Both the position numbers and the translations under genes were made by a program. Shown one piece after another: positions 1 to 9,225 of a DNA stretch of 28,979 nt (its first letter is position 1; each line of letters opens with the position of its first letter). Under the pieces are notes generated by a model. It was not told where the DNA came from, did no database searches, and saw nothing but the letters and a program-made list of their open reading frames with translations. Source of the stretch: Deinococcus budaensis (GTDB taxonomy: Bacteria > Deinococcota > Deinococci > Deinococcales > Deinococcaceae); the NCBI RefSeq assembly GCF_014201885.1, contig NZ_JACHFN010000009.1, positions 122,501 through 151,479 of the forward strand, in the 5' to 3' direction.

Positions 1-171
1 CCTGGGCGGCGTTCGCTGGGCCTGCTGTCGAGGAGGCTCAAGCTGGAGCGCCGTTGTCCCCTTCCTCTCGCGGGGGCCTTGTGGGGCCACAGAGGAGCGG
101 GGCAGAAACGCGACGCCTTCTTTTGCTGTTCTGCGGCTCCCGCCCTCCCCTTCTGGGCGAGGATGGGGGGC
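1..171. other. Left-edge sequence without a supported gene
   Basis: One forward frame stays open through this stretch and runs into the CoA transferase, but it has no convincing upstream start and its residues resemble nothing I recognise. It could hold the tail of a gene lying outside the window or only the leader of the next gene. I see no clear promoter or terminator. Confidence 0.3.
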
Positions 172-1026
172 ATGTCCGGTCCCCTGCATGGTCTGACGGT
201 GCTCAGTCTCGCGCTCAATCTGCCGGGGCCGCTGGCCGCCGCCGCGCTGCGGGAGGGTGGCGCGCGGGTCGTGAAGGTCGAGCCGCCGGGAGGGGACCCC
301 TTCCAGGCGCTGGCGCCGGAGTGGTACGCGGAGCTGACGCAGGGGGTGGAGGTCACCACGCTCGACCTGAAGACGCCGCCGGGGCAGGCGGCGCTGCACA
401 CGCACCTGGCGGGAGCGGACCTGCTGCTGACGAGCAGCCGCCCGGCGGCGCTGGCCCGGCTGGGAGTGGGCGGCGCGGCGCTCGCGGCACGCTACCCCCG
501 GCTGTGCCGCGTGCTGATCGTGGGCGACACGCGCGAGCCGGAAGTGCCCGGCCACGACCTGACCTACCAGGCGGAGGCCGGACTGCTCGACCCCGCGCGG
601 CCCGCCATGCCGCGCACGCTGCTGGCCGATCTGTTGGGCGGCCGCGAGGCGCACGCCGCCGCACTGGCGCTGCTGCTGGGGCGCGAGCGCGGCGGCACGG
701 AGCGCGAACGGCGGGTCGGCCTGGGCGACGCCGCGCGCTGGGCCGCCGGGCCGCTGCGGCACGGGCTGACCGCCCCCGGCGGGCCGCTCTCGGGCGCGCA
801 GGACCGCTACCAGCTGTACGCCACCGCCGACGGGACCGTCGCGGTCGCGGCGCTGGAGGACCACTTCGCCGCGCGCTGGCGGGCACTTACCAGCCCCGAC
901 CCGCAGGCGACCGTGCGGGCGCGGCCCACCGCCCACTGGCTGCGGCAGGCGCGGGAACACGATCTGCCGCTGTGCGAGGTCGCAGGGGAGGGGGCTGCCG
1001 GGCGCGGAGCAGCCGGAGACGACTAA
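172..1026 (+). CDS. Short CaiB/BaiF-type (class III) CoA transferase
   Basis: Resembles class III CoA transferases and alpha-methylacyl-CoA racemases, cytosolic enzymes that move CoA between carboxylic acids or racemise acyl-CoAs. The start has the family look (a short LHGLTVLSLALNLPGP segment followed by ALREGGARVVKVEPPGGDP, the nucleotide-binding N-terminal fold), and the ADLLGG segment near residue 145 carries the Asp that aligns with the catalytic Asp of the family. The ATG at 172 was chosen because a G-rich ribosome site precedes it and homology begins there; an ATG at 163 is possible. At 284 residues it is about 70-100 shorter than usual members, and the last 30 residues are low-complexity Gly/Ala. 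A reduced family member seems more likely than a broken gene because the frame is intact. The substrate cannot be told. Confidence 0.75.
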   Translation: MSGPLHGLTVLSLALNLPGPLAAAALREGGARVVKVEPPGGDPFQALAPEWYAELTQGVEVTTLDLKTPPGQAALHTHLAGADLLLTSSRPAALARLGVGGAALAARYPRLCRVLIVGDTREPEVPGHDLTYQAEAGLLDPARPAMPRTLLADLLGGREAHAAALALLLGRERGGTERERRVGLGDAARWAAGPLRHGLTAPGGPLSGAQDRYQLYATADGTVAVAALEDHFAARWRALTSPDPQATVRARPTAHWLRQAREHDLPLCEVAGEGAAGRGAAGDD

Positions 1027-1053
1027 GCGCAGTGTTCCGCTCGGAATGCGGCG

Positions 1054-1082
1054 TTGAGTGGCGGGCGGTGGAGGTGTACAAT
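1054..1082 (+). promoter_or_regulatory. Sigma-70-type promoter of the metal ATPase gene
   Basis: TTGAGT (1054-1059) and TACAAT (1077-1082) are separated by exactly 17 bases, a close match to the housekeeping consensus and the best complete promoter in the window. The start of transcription would lie near 1089, giving a leader of about 50 bases before the ATG at 1140. Confidence 0.75.
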
Positions 1083-1104
1083 TCTCTTATTGAGAATCAT
1101 TCTC
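1081..1104 (+). promoter_or_regulatory. Fur/PerR-like operator
   Basis: Three alternating half-sites are present: ATTCTC (1081-1086), GAGAAT (1092-1097) and ATTCTC (1099-1104). The last two form the perfect palindrome GAGAATCATTCTC, which closely resembles the core of Fur and PerR boxes. The site touches the -10 box and covers the expected transcription start, so a bound repressor would block the promoter. Assignment to Fur rather than PerR or another family member is inference. Confidence 0.7.
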
Positions 1105-1139
1105 GTTAAGAGGTTCCCTTTCGCCCGTCTGGAGGTGCC

Positions 1140-3065
1140 ATGACTGTCCCGCTCGCTTCGCCCCGCCCGCAGCCGCAGGCTTCGGCCTCGCCGCGTTTCC
1201 GACCTGACCCGGGCCTGCGCCGGGCGATCTTGCTGACCGCGCTGACCCTGCTGGGGCTGGTGTTGGGACTGCTGGGCGAGTATCTGCTGGATTGGGCACC
1301 CCTGACGGCGGTGGGCTTTGGACTGGCGTATCTGGCGGGGGGAATTCCCTCGGCGCGGGAGGCGCTGCGGACCCTCTGGCACGAGCGCAAACTCGACGTG
1401 GACCTCCTGATGGTGCTGGCCGCGCTGGCGGCGGCGAGCATCGGGCAGTGGGCCGACGGGGCGATCTTGCTGCTGCTGTTCAGCCTCTCGAACACCTTGC
1501 AGGACTGGGCGATGGGCCGCACCAAGGGCGCGATAGCGGCGCTGATGAACCTCAACCCCGAGGGCGCGACCGTGCGCCGGGACGGCGTCGAACGCTGGTG
1601 CGAGCTGGGCGAGATCCGGGTGGGCGACCTGCTGGTCGTGCGGCCCGGCGAGCGCATCGCCGCCGACGCGCGGGTGGTGCGCGGGCAGACCAGCGTGGAC
1701 GAGTCGCCCATCACCGGCGAGAGCGTGCCGGTGGACAAAGCGCCCGGCGCCGCGCTCGCCTCGGGCACCGTGAACCTGAACGGCAGCGTGGAGGCCGAGG
1801 TGCTGCGGCCTGCGGGCGAGAGCACCCTGGCGCGGCTGGTCGCCCTGATGGAGCAGGCGCAGACGCAAAAGAGCCGCGCCGAGAGCCTCAGCGAACGCTG
1901 GGAGAGTCCCTACGCCACGGCGGTGCTGCTGGGAGTGCCCGCCGTGTTCGCCCTGCTGCACTCCGGCTTCGGCCTGCCGACCGATGCGGCGTGGTACCGC
2001 GCGATCTCGTTCATGGTGGTTGCCAGCCCCTGCGCGGTGGTGATCTCGACCCCCGCCGTGATGCTCAGCGCGATGGCCGCCGCCGCGCGCTCGGGCGTGC
2101 TGTTCAAGAGCAGCGCGGCGCTGGACGCGCTGGCGGGCGTGAGGACCATCGCCTTTGACAAGACCGGCACGCTGACCCAGGCCAGGATGACCCTGACCCA
2201 CCTCGTCGCCGACGACGAGCGCGCGGCCCTGGCCCTGGCGGCCGGGCTGGAGGCGCACAGCGAGCACCCCATCGCCCGGGCGGTCGTGACGGCGGCCCGC
2301 GAGCGCGGCATCGAACCGCTGGCGGTGGCGGACGCGCAGGCGATTCCCGGCCACGGCATCGGGGCGCGGCTGCCGGAGGGCGAGCGGGCCTGGGCAGGCA
2401 ACCTGCGCCTGGCTGGGCGGGAGGGGGCCGCCCTGACCCCCGCGCAGGAGGCGGCGCTGGCCGGGCTGAACCGGGCGGGCAGTTCCAGCGTGATCGTGGG
2501 CCGGGGAACGCGCGTGTTGGGCGTCCTGGGCGTGGCCGACGCGCTGCGCCCCGGGATCGGGGAGGCGCTGACCCGGCTGGAGGCCAGCGGGGTCGAGCAC
2601 CGCGTCATGCTGACCGGCGACCGCCAGGAGGTCGCGCAGACGGTGGCGCGCGAGGTCGGCCTGACCGAGTTCCGCGCCGAGCTGCTGCCGGAAGACAAGC
2701 TGCGCCTGATCGGTGAACTGCCCGCGCCCGTGGCGATGGTGGGCGACGGGGTCAACGACGCGCCCGCCCTGGCCCGCGCCGACCTGGGGGTGGCGGTCGC
2801 CTCGGGCACCGACGTGGCGATCGAGAGTGCCGACGTGGTCCTGATGCAAAACGACCTGGGCAAGCTGGCGGGCGCGGTGCGGCTGGCGCGTGAGGCGCGG
2901 CGCACCGTGCGGCTGAACCTGACGTTCGCGTTCGGGGTGATCCTGATCGTCGCGCCGCTGGCGGTGGCCGGGCAGGTGCCGTTGCCGCTGGGCGTGCTGG
3001 CGCACGAGGGCGGCACGGTCTTCGTGGTGTTCATGGGGCTGCGGCTGCTGCGCCGCCGGGTGTAG
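1140..3065 (+). CDS. P1B-4 metal-transporting P-type ATPase (Fe2+/Co2+ efflux type)
   Basis: Membrane pump that exports a divalent transition metal at the cost of ATP. All P-type landmarks are present: TGES at 192-195 (actuator), the phosphorylated Asp340 in DKTGTLT, HP at 376-377 (nucleotide binding, P1B hallmark), and GDGVND at 535-540. The membrane metal site reads SPC (296-298) rather than CPC, and the last helix has HEGGT (622-626); this pair defines subgroup P1B-4, whose characterised members (CoaT, CtpD, PfeT, FrvA) move Co2+ or Fe2+. There is no N-terminal HMA domain or His-rich tail, also typical of the subgroup; 641 residues is normal. The start follows a GGAGG site. The Fur-like operator upstream favours iron export. 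Zn/Cd transport is less likely from the SPC motif. Confidence 0.92.
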   Translation: MTVPLASPRPQPQASASPRFRPDPGLRRAILLTALTLLGLVLGLLGEYLLDWAPLTAVGFGLAYLAGGIPSAREALRTLWHERKLDVDLLMVLAALAAASIGQWADGAILLLLFSLSNTLQDWAMGRTKGAIAALMNLNPEGATVRRDGVERWCELGEIRVGDLLVVRPGERIAADARVVRGQTSVDESPITGESVPVDKAPGAALASGTVNLNGSVEAEVLRPAGESTLARLVALMEQAQTQKSRAESLSERWESPYATAVLLGVPAVFALLHSGFGLPTDAAWYRAISFMVVASPCAVVISTPAVMLSAMAAAARSGVLFKSSAALDALAGVRTIAFDKTGTLTQARMTLTHLVADDERAALALAAGLEAHSEHPIARAVVTAARERGIEPLAVADAQAIPGHGIGARLPEGERAWAGNLRLAGREGAALTPAQEAALAGLNRAGSSSVIVGRGTRVLGVLGVADALRPGIGEALTRLEASGVEHRVMLTGDRQEVAQTVAREVGLTEFRAELLPEDKLRLIGELPAPVAMVGDGVNDAPALARADLGVAVASGTDVAIESADVVLMQNDLGKLAGAVRLAREARRTVRLNLTFAFGVILIVAPLAVAGQVPLPLGVLAHEGGTVFVVFMGLRLLRRRV

Positions 3066-3132
3066 CTGAGCCTGGCCGCCCGCATTCGTCCGAGCATCCT
3101 TTCACTCTTCCTACCCCACCGGGGAGGTCCCC

Positions 3133-3621
3133 ATGCCCCGTCTGACTCATCCCCGCCGTTTCTCGCCGCTGCGTCTGCTGGCCTGGCTGCTCGCCGCCTT
3201 CGTGGTGCTTCAGCTCGTGCCCTATGGCCGGGCGCACAGCAATCCGCCAGTGCGGGCCACGCCGAACTGGGACTCGGCCCAGACCCGCGAGCTGTTTGCC
3301 CGCGCGTGCGCCGACTGCCACAGCAACGCGACCCAGTGGCCCTGGTACAGCAACGTCGCGCCCGTCTCGTGGTTGGTGCAGCGCCATGTGGACGAGGGAC
3401 GCGCACAGTTCAATGCCTCGGAACCAGGCTTCGGACGAGAGGCGGAGGAGGCCGCCGAGCAGGTGGAACAGGGCGAGATGCCTGAACCCACCTACCTGCC
3501 CCTGCACCCGGAAGCGCGGCTGAGCGCCCCCGAACGCGACATGCTGATTCGCGGCCTGGCCGCCACCTTCGGCTCCGAGAGAGGCGGGGAGGGGGGCGAA
3601 CGCGGGGGCAGCAAGGACTGA
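3133..3621 (+). CDS. Membrane-anchored haem-binding domain protein
   Basis: A 162-residue protein with an N-terminal hydrophobic segment (about residues 15-35, signal or anchor) and a CADCH motif (Cys59, Cys62, His63) of the CxxCH type that attaches c-type haem. The following WPWYSNVAPVSWLV segment is typical of the Haem_bd domain family, a small periplasmic cytochrome-like module. The C-terminal 25 residues are charged and Gly-rich, probably flexible. A GGGGAGG ribosome site precedes the ATG. It lies 67 bases after the metal ATPase on the same strand, so both may share the iron-regulated transcript. An electron-transfer or haem-sensing role on the outer face of the membrane is plausible, but the partner is unknown. 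Confidence 0.85.
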   Translation: MPRLTHPRRFSPLRLLAWLLAAFVVLQLVPYGRAHSNPPVRATPNWDSAQTRELFARACADCHSNATQWPWYSNVAPVSWLVQRHVDEGRAQFNASEPGFGREAEEAAEQVEQGEMPEPTYLPLHPEARLSAPERDMLIRGLAATFGSERGGEGGERGGSKD

Positions 3622-3721
3622 GACGCCTGGCTCCCGGAGGTCATCCGCAGAGGGGGGGAAAGGGTCAGAGTCTGGATGAGGCCAGTCCCCGCGCCTCATC
3701 CCCGGCGGGGCCCCGAGGGGG

Positions 3722-3727
3722 TACGCT
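3722..3727 (+). promoter_or_regulatory. Possible -10 box (TACGCT)
   Basis: TACGCT lies 33 bases before the ATG at 3761 and fits the TANNNT pattern used elsewhere in the window. Here a short leader with a GAGGGAGG ribosome site follows, so this would be an ordinary leadered transcript. No clear -35 box is seen. Confidence 0.35.
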
Positions 3728-3760
3728 GGTTTTGCACTTCACCCCGAGGGAGGCCCACCC

Positions 3761-3964
3761 ATGAGTGACGATCACCCCCGCCCCCCCACTGAGAGCACTG
3801 CCGAGCGCAGCCCGCAGGGCGGTGCCAAGGACACCGACGACCTCAGCGGCATTCAGGGCGTGCAGCGGCCCGGGATGCAGGAGAAGGGCCAGCAGGTGGC
3901 AGAGACCCCCAAAGACGTGACTGGCGAGCACGACGCCATTCAGCCGCAACACCAGCGCCGCTGA
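3761..3964 (+). CDS. Small hydrophilic protein of unknown function
   Basis: A 67-residue, strongly polar protein without hydrophobic segments, rich in Gln, Glu, Asp, Pro and Gly, with only one Leu and no Cys or Trp, so it is probably disordered. A good ribosome site (GAGGGAGG) precedes the ATG. The stop is 17 bases before the next ORF, which codes for a similarly hydrophilic protein, so the two probably form one transcript. I do not recognise a family. Such composition is common among stress and desiccation-related small proteins, but that is only a comparison of composition. Confidence 0.65.
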   Translation: MSDDHPRPPTESTAERSPQGGAKDTDDLSGIQGVQRPGMQEKGQQVAETPKDVTGEHDAIQPQHQRR

Positions 3965-3981
3965 GGGCGCGAGGAGGCCCC

Positions 3982-4308
3982 ATGAGCGCAGGCGACCCCA
4001 AGAGCGGCACCGGCCCCCAGGACAACGTGCCCCAGGAGCAGGTGCAGACCAACCCCAACTGGGACACGGGGGGCGAGAAGACCCCGGCCGCAGACGAGCA
4101 GCAGCGCTACTGGCACCAGGTCAGCGACGAGAACGCCCACGCGGGCGACGCGGCTCCGGTCACTGGGACCGCAAACGCCCACGCGCCCAGCCTGATCGGC
4201 GGCCACCCGCACAACCCCACCAGCTACGGCGCCCTACGGGACGGGTTGCCTGCGAGCGGCGCGACCACCGACCCGGCCAAGAAGGTGGACCCCGAGGACC
4301 ACACCTAG
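3982..4308 (+). CDS. Hydrophilic, probably disordered protein of unknown function
   Basis: A 108-residue protein dominated by Gly, Pro, Asn, Asp, Gln, Thr and His, with no membrane segment, no Cys and few bulky hydrophobic residues. Phrases such as QTNPNWDTGGEKTP and QQRYWHQVSDENAH hint at short conserved islands in a disordered chain. A GAGGAGG ribosome site lies just before the ATG, supporting expression, and the gene follows the other small hydrophilic gene by 17 bases. It ends 21 bases before the convergent polyketide synthase gene. No family is recognised. A protective or surface-hydration role is possible but unproven. Confidence 0.65.
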   Translation: MSAGDPKSGTGPQDNVPQEQVQTNPNWDTGGEKTPAADEQQRYWHQVSDENAHAGDAAPVTGTANAHAPSLIGGHPHNPTSYGALRDGLPASGATTDPAKKVDPEDHT

Positions 4309-4329
4309 AGGGAGCGCGGCCGGGCCGCC

Positions 4330-5391
<1,062 letters not shown>

Positions 5392-5515
5392 GCGGCATTC
5401 TCTCCCCTGCCTCCCGGCGCACCGTGCCGGGTCCCACGGTCTACCTGACGCCTTCTTCACGGTTGAGGCCGCCACGCGCAGGGAAGGGCGCGGCAGGGAA
5501 ACCCGTGCGGAGGCG

Positions 5516-5556
5516 CCAGGGGGGAGGGGGGCCGCCTCGCCCCCCTTTCCCCCTGG
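5516..5556 (-). terminator. Strong G/C hairpin downstream of the aldo/keto reductase
   Basis: CCA plus two G-runs (5516-5532) faces GCCCCCC, TTT, CCCCC and TGG (5539-5556) across a six-base loop. The arms are complementary apart from small internal mismatches, giving a very stable stem. It lies 31 bases beyond the reductase stop and before the polyketide synthase gene. No U-tract follows the stem, so termination may be partial or of a non-canonical kind. Confidence 0.55.
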
Positions 5557-5586
5557 TCAGACCGGCCCGGCGGCCTGCGGGCGAAC

Positions 5587-6489
<903 letters not shown>

Positions 6490-6641
6490 GTCTGCTCCTC
6501 CGATGCGGCATTCTGAGCGCCGCAGATGCGCGGGGCATGGGGAGAGCGTCACGCTTTCTGAAGGGTCGGTCAGAAAAGGTGCTTCGGCAGAACAGTTCGC
6601 CCGACCTGGCTGGTTCCGGCGGCCTGAACCTCGCCGCTCGG

Positions 6642-6899
6642 CTACCGTTGGGCCGAGCCTTTCCAGACTTCAAGGATCAGCGCACAAGCCCCGACCCCAC
6701 CCACGATGAGTTCGGGCAGGATCGTTCCACCCACGCCCTTCTCGTCGGCGTAAGAGCCGCCCAGGATGGCCGACAGCGCCAGAAAGCCGAGAAAAGCGGC
6801 GAACCCTCTTAAGGTCAAAGGTCTGGACGTTGCCCTGAGACCCGACCAGGCCAGCACAGCGAAGAGAACGAACCCGCAGAAGGCGAGTGCAGAGGGCAA
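6642..6899 (-). CDS. Small membrane protein of unknown function
   Basis: About 85 residues with two or three hydrophobic stretches (roughly residues 3-20, 30-48 and 60-77) and a short positively charged end, typical of a small inner-membrane protein. The frame stays open upstream as far as the stop of the nitroreductase at 7014, and the residues coded there are also hydrophobic, but no ATG or GTG exists in that part. The only ordinary start is a TTG at 6899 without a clear ribosome site. The true start may therefore be TTG, an unusual codon further up, or the gene may have lost its start. No family is recognised. Confidence 0.5.
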   Translation of the reverse strand: MPSALAFCGFVLFAVLAWSGLRATSRPLTLRGFAAFLGFLALSAILGGSYADEKGVGGTILPELIVGGVGACALILEVWKGSAQR

Positions 6900-6964
6900 G
6901 CGGAGGATCGTGAACAGACTGAGGAGCGCGGCGGCGAGTGTGGCGAGCGAGAAGGGGCGCGTAT

Positions 6965-6982
6965 CTTTATCTCCGGATAAAG
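6965..6982. repeat. Perfect inverted repeat CTTTATC-4-GATAAAG
   Basis: Two 7-base arms (6965-6971 and 6976-6982) are separated by TCCG. The site lies between the nitroreductase stop and the small membrane protein. It is markedly AT-rich for the region. It could be an operator or a weak terminator stem; no U-tract follows. Confidence 0.5.
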
Positions 6983-7013
6983 CAGGGCCGGGTTGCCAGA
7001 CTGACGCTCCGCC

Positions 7014-7874
7014 TCACTCCTGCTCCGGCACCCCGCAGGTTTCGCGGCTCACGAACTGCGCCAGGCTCTTGCGGTGGCGGCTGCTCCAGTCGATGGAGGG
7101 CCGCTTGCCCTCTTCCGGCAGGTAGCCCAGGCGGTAGACGGCCATCAGTTCCAGGTCGTCCGGGACATGCAGCAGCTCCTGAAGGCGGCGCCACTGCCGG
7201 GGAATCTCCATCGGCGTGGAGACGAACTGGATGCCCATCCCCAGCGCGCCCACCGCGTTCCAGATGTTCTCGACGGCGGCCCCCAGCCCGAAGACGGAAT
7301 AAAACCCGCTGAGTTCGCCGGGGCGGTACTCGGACTTGTCCAGCAGCGCGGCCAGCAGCAGCGGGCTTCCGGCCACCAGCTTGCGGTTGTCCTCCCCCAG
7401 TTTTTTCGGGACACCCAGCTGGCGCATGAGCCGCAGTCCGGCGTCGGAAAAGATCTGGCGGGTAAAGGGCCGCAGCGGGCCAGGCAGGTGGTCAATGTGG
7501 ATGCCGTCGCGCCGCTGCTCCATCTCGGCTTCCGTGAAGCGGAAGTAGCGGCGGTAGCGCTCGAAAAAGACGCCCGCCTCGATCAGCTCGGTCATGCTCT
7601 GGCCCGAGATCTCCGCGACCGTCTCGATGGTGCGGGGGTCTTCGATCAGCACGAAGCGCCACGGCTGGCTGTTGAAGTGGCTGGGGGCGGCCTGCGCCAC
7701 CCGCATCAACAGGTGCTGGTGCTCGCGGCGCACCGGGCCGGGCCGGAAGGGACCGTTGGTGGTGCGGCGGGCAAGCATCCCTTCGATCAGCCGAACGTCG
7801 GGCAGCTCGGCCGGGCGCCGGTCGGCGGCCCCGGGCAGGTCGGTGCTGGACCGGGGGGCAGGCGGGTGGGTCAT
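7014..7874 (-). CDS. Nitroreductase family flavoprotein
   Basis: FMN-dependent NAD(P)H oxidoreductase of the nitroreductase fold. Typical elements are the RRTTNGPF start segment (R-rich FMN phosphate site), [19 protein letters not shown] (the classical APS..N.QPW FMN-binding motif), and the Gly-rich [23 protein letters not shown] helix region that contacts the flavin; a second basic stretch closes the protein. At 286 residues it is longer than the usual 200-220, with an extra helical middle region (about 95-150). The ATG at 7874 was chosen because homology begins shortly after it and a TAGCCT -10 box lies seven bases upstream, a leaderless arrangement. The substrate (quinone, nitroaromatic, other) is unknown. 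Confidence 0.85.
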   Translation of the reverse strand: MTHPPAPRSSTDLPGAADRRPAELPDVRLIEGMLARRTTNGPFRPGPVRREHQHLLMRVAQAAPSHFNSQPWRFVLIEDPRTIETVAEISGQSMTELIEAGVFFERYRRYFRFTEAEMEQRRDGIHIDHLPGPLRPFTRQIFSDAGLRLMRQLGVPKKLGEDNRKLVAGSPLLLAALLDKSEYRPGELSGFYSVFGLGAAVENIWNAVGALGMGIQFVSTPMEIPRQWRRLQELLHVPDDLELMAVYRLGYLPEEGKRPSIDWSSRHRKSLAQFVSRETCGVPEQE

Positions 7875-7881
7875 GAGAGAC

Positions 7882-7887
7882 AGGCTA
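7882..7887 (-). promoter_or_regulatory. Leaderless -10 box (TAGCCT) of the nitroreductase gene
   Basis: On the minus strand TAGCCT is followed by seven bases and then the ATG at 7874. No ribosome site is present, so transcription probably begins at or next to the start codon. Confidence 0.55.
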
Positions 7888-7912
7888 GCGCGGCCGCTGC
7901 GGACGAAACGCC

Positions 7913-8236
7913 CTACCACGCCGCCCAGGCGCCCAGCGCGAACAGCCCCGCCGAGGCCAGCGCCCGCCGCCAGTGGTCCGCGCGGCCCGGGCGGGTGAGC
8001 GGCATGCTCAGCAGCAGGCCCAGCGCCGGAAGCAGCGCCCCGGCCCACGCCCCGGCGCGGTACGCCAGCCCGGCCGACGCCACCACCCCCGCGCACACCG
8101 CGAAAAAAAGGCCGTGGTGCAGGGCGCGGGCCAGCCGCAGGCGCCGCGACTGCGCGCCCAGGCCGACCCCCAGCAGCGCGAGCAGCAGCAGGGCGGTGAG
8201 CAGCAGGGCGAGGTGGTGCGGGGCCATCTCGCCCAT
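7913..8236 (-). CDS. Small integral membrane protein of unknown function
   Basis: 107 residues with four likely membrane helices (about 6-27, 41-60, 62-80 and 90-106), Leu/Ala/Gly-rich, with basic loops ([22 protein letters not shown]) consistent with cytosolic loops between helices. An internal ATG at 8227 is an alternative start. It ends 38 bases before the nitroreductase ATG on the same strand, so the two could be co-transcribed. Its start lies only 24 bases from the start of the divergent lipoprotein gene. No family is recognised. Confidence 0.65.
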   Translation of the reverse strand: MGEMAPHHLALLLTALLLLALLGVGLGAQSRRLRLARALHHGLFFAVCAGVVASAGLAYRAGAWAGALLPALGLLLSMPLTRPGRADHWRRALASAGLFALGAWAAW

Positions 8237-8247
8237 GCTGGCACGGG

Positions 8248-8253
8248 TAGGCT
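8248..8253 (+). promoter_or_regulatory. Leaderless -10 box (TAGGCT) of the lipoprotein gene
   Basis: TAGGCT lies seven bases before the ATG at 8261, with no ribosome site between. It occupies the 24-base gap between two divergent genes, so control of the two starts is likely to interfere. Confidence 0.55.
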
Positions 8254-8260
8254 GGGCGGA

Positions 8261-8716
8261 ATGACACGTGCCCTGCTGCCCGCCGCCCTGCTCTGCGCCC
8301 TGCTGCTGGGCGGCTGCGGCCCCCGCGAGGAGGCCGACCTGACGGGCCGGGTGCTGTTTACCGCCAACGGCAGCCTCGACGCGCAGGCCGACCGCCGCGA
8401 CCGGGTGGGCGGGGGCCTGCGCGAGGTCGTGTGGGAAAGCCGCCCGCCGCTGCCCGCCCGCCGCGTCACGGTGCGCTACGACAGCACCGCCCGGCCCCTG
8501 AACTGGGCGATGCAGGTCACAGGCCCCGACTTCACCGCCGAGAGCCTGGCAGGCGAGGGCGCCCGGCCCGTCCGGACCCCGGCGGGCGAGGGCCTGCGCC
8601 CCGGCGGGGGCCGCCTGACCGACGTGCTGATCCTGAAGACGCCCGGCGGCCTGAGGCTGCTGACGCGCGGCTACGCGGCCCAGGAGGAAGCGGCGCTGCT
8701 GCCCGCGTTCCGCTAG
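8261..8716 (+). CDS. Lipoprotein of unknown function
   Basis: A 151-residue exported lipoprotein. The N-terminus has an Arg, a hydrophobic core of about 12 residues and the lipobox LLGGC with Cys19 as the lipid-modified residue; the next residues GPREEADL are charged, as is usual after cleavage. The mature part (about 130 residues) looks beta-rich, with alternating patterns such as [16 protein letters not shown] and [17 protein letters not shown], but no domain is recognised. The ATG is only eight bases after a TAGGCT -10 box. The gene ends in a hairpin shared with the convergent ndk gene. Confidence 0.75.
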   Translation: MTRALLPAALLCALLLGGCGPREEADLTGRVLFTANGSLDAQADRRDRVGGGLREVVWESRPPLPARRVTVRYDSTARPLNWAMQVTGPDFTAESLAGEGARPVRTPAGEGLRPGGGRLTDVLILKTPGGLRLLTRGYAAQEEAALLPAFR

Positions 8717-8727
8717 CGTTCGGCCAG

Positions 8728-8759
8728 AAAGAAGCCCCAGCTGGAGCCGGGGCTTCTTT
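8728..8759. terminator. Bidirectional terminator hairpin
   Basis: An 11-base-pair perfect stem (AAAGAAGCCCC at 8728-8738 and its complement at 8749-8759) with a ten-base loop. The A-rich outer end on one arm gives a T-rich end on either strand, so it can work for the lipoprotein gene (12 bases downstream of the stop) and for the convergent ndk gene (34 bases downstream). Confidence 0.85.
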
Positions 8760-8792
8760 GTGCCGGGAAGGCTGCTGTGTGCTGGCCCCCGC

Positions 8793-9209
8793 TTACTTCA
8801 GCAGTTCGCCTTCCGCGAAAAACAGCCCCAGTTCGCGCTCGGCGCTTTCCGGCGAGTCGCTGCCGTGGGTCACGTTCTCGCCGGTGGTCGTGGCGAAGTC
8901 GGCGCGGATGGAGCCGGGAGCGGCATTGGCGGGGTTGGTCGCACCCATCATCGCGCGCCAGCCGGTAATGGCGTCATTTCCTTCCAGGGCGATGGCGACG
9001 ACCGGGCCGCCGGTGATGAACTCGACCAGCTCCCCGAAAAAGGGCCGCTCGCGGTGCTCGCCGTAGTGGGTCTCGGCGACCTCGCGGGAGATGACCATCT
9101 GCTTGAGGCCGACCACGCGGTAGCCCTTGCGCTGGATGCGGGCGAGAATCTCGGGCGTCAGGCCCCGGCGGACCCCGTCGGGCTTGATCATGGCAAAGGT
9201 GCGTTCCAT
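8793..9209 (-). CDS. ndk: Nucleoside diphosphate kinase
   Basis: Cytosolic enzyme that transfers the gamma phosphate between nucleoside triphosphates and diphosphates and keeps the NTP and dNTP pools balanced. The family start [15 protein letters not shown], the LEGNDAI segment, and the active-site [11 protein letters not shown] with the phosphorylated His115 are all present; 138 residues is the standard length. The frame extends a few codons upstream, but the ATG at 9209 starts exactly where the family does. A TATGCT -10 box lies ten bases before it. The gene stands alone between a convergent lipoprotein and a divergent permease gene. Confidence 0.97.
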   Translation of the reverse strand: MERTFAMIKPDGVRRGLTPEILARIQRKGYRVVGLKQMVISREVAETHYGEHRERPFFGELVEFITGGPVVAIALEGNDAITGWRAMMGATNPANAAPGSIRADFATTTGENVTHGSDSPESAERELGLFFAEGELLK

Positions 9210-9219
9210 AGCGCCCGCG

Positions 9220-9225
9220 AGCATA
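9220..9225 (-). promoter_or_regulatory. -10 box (TATGCT) of ndk
   Basis: On the minus strand TATGCT is followed by ten bases and the ndk ATG at 9209. No ribosome site fits in the gap, so the transcript would be leaderless or start within three or four bases of the codon. Confidence 0.55.

Noticed and set aside
1035..1046. Inverted repeat TTCCG-CT-CGGAA upstream of the metal ATPase promoter
   Set aside because: Short, and the two-base spacer does not form a hairpin. It could be a second operator, but the Fur-like site is much stronger and better placed.
1023..3005. A 660-codon open frame antisense to the metal ATPase
   Set aside because: GC-rich coding DNA leaves long antisense frames open. 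The product is Gln/His/Arg-rich without any domain, whereas the sense frame is a complete P-type ATPase.
3691..3720. G/C-rich complementary runs upstream of the small hydrophilic genes as a terminator
   Set aside because: The runs pair in several weak ways with short loops and no U-tract; any GC-rich spacer shows such pairing.
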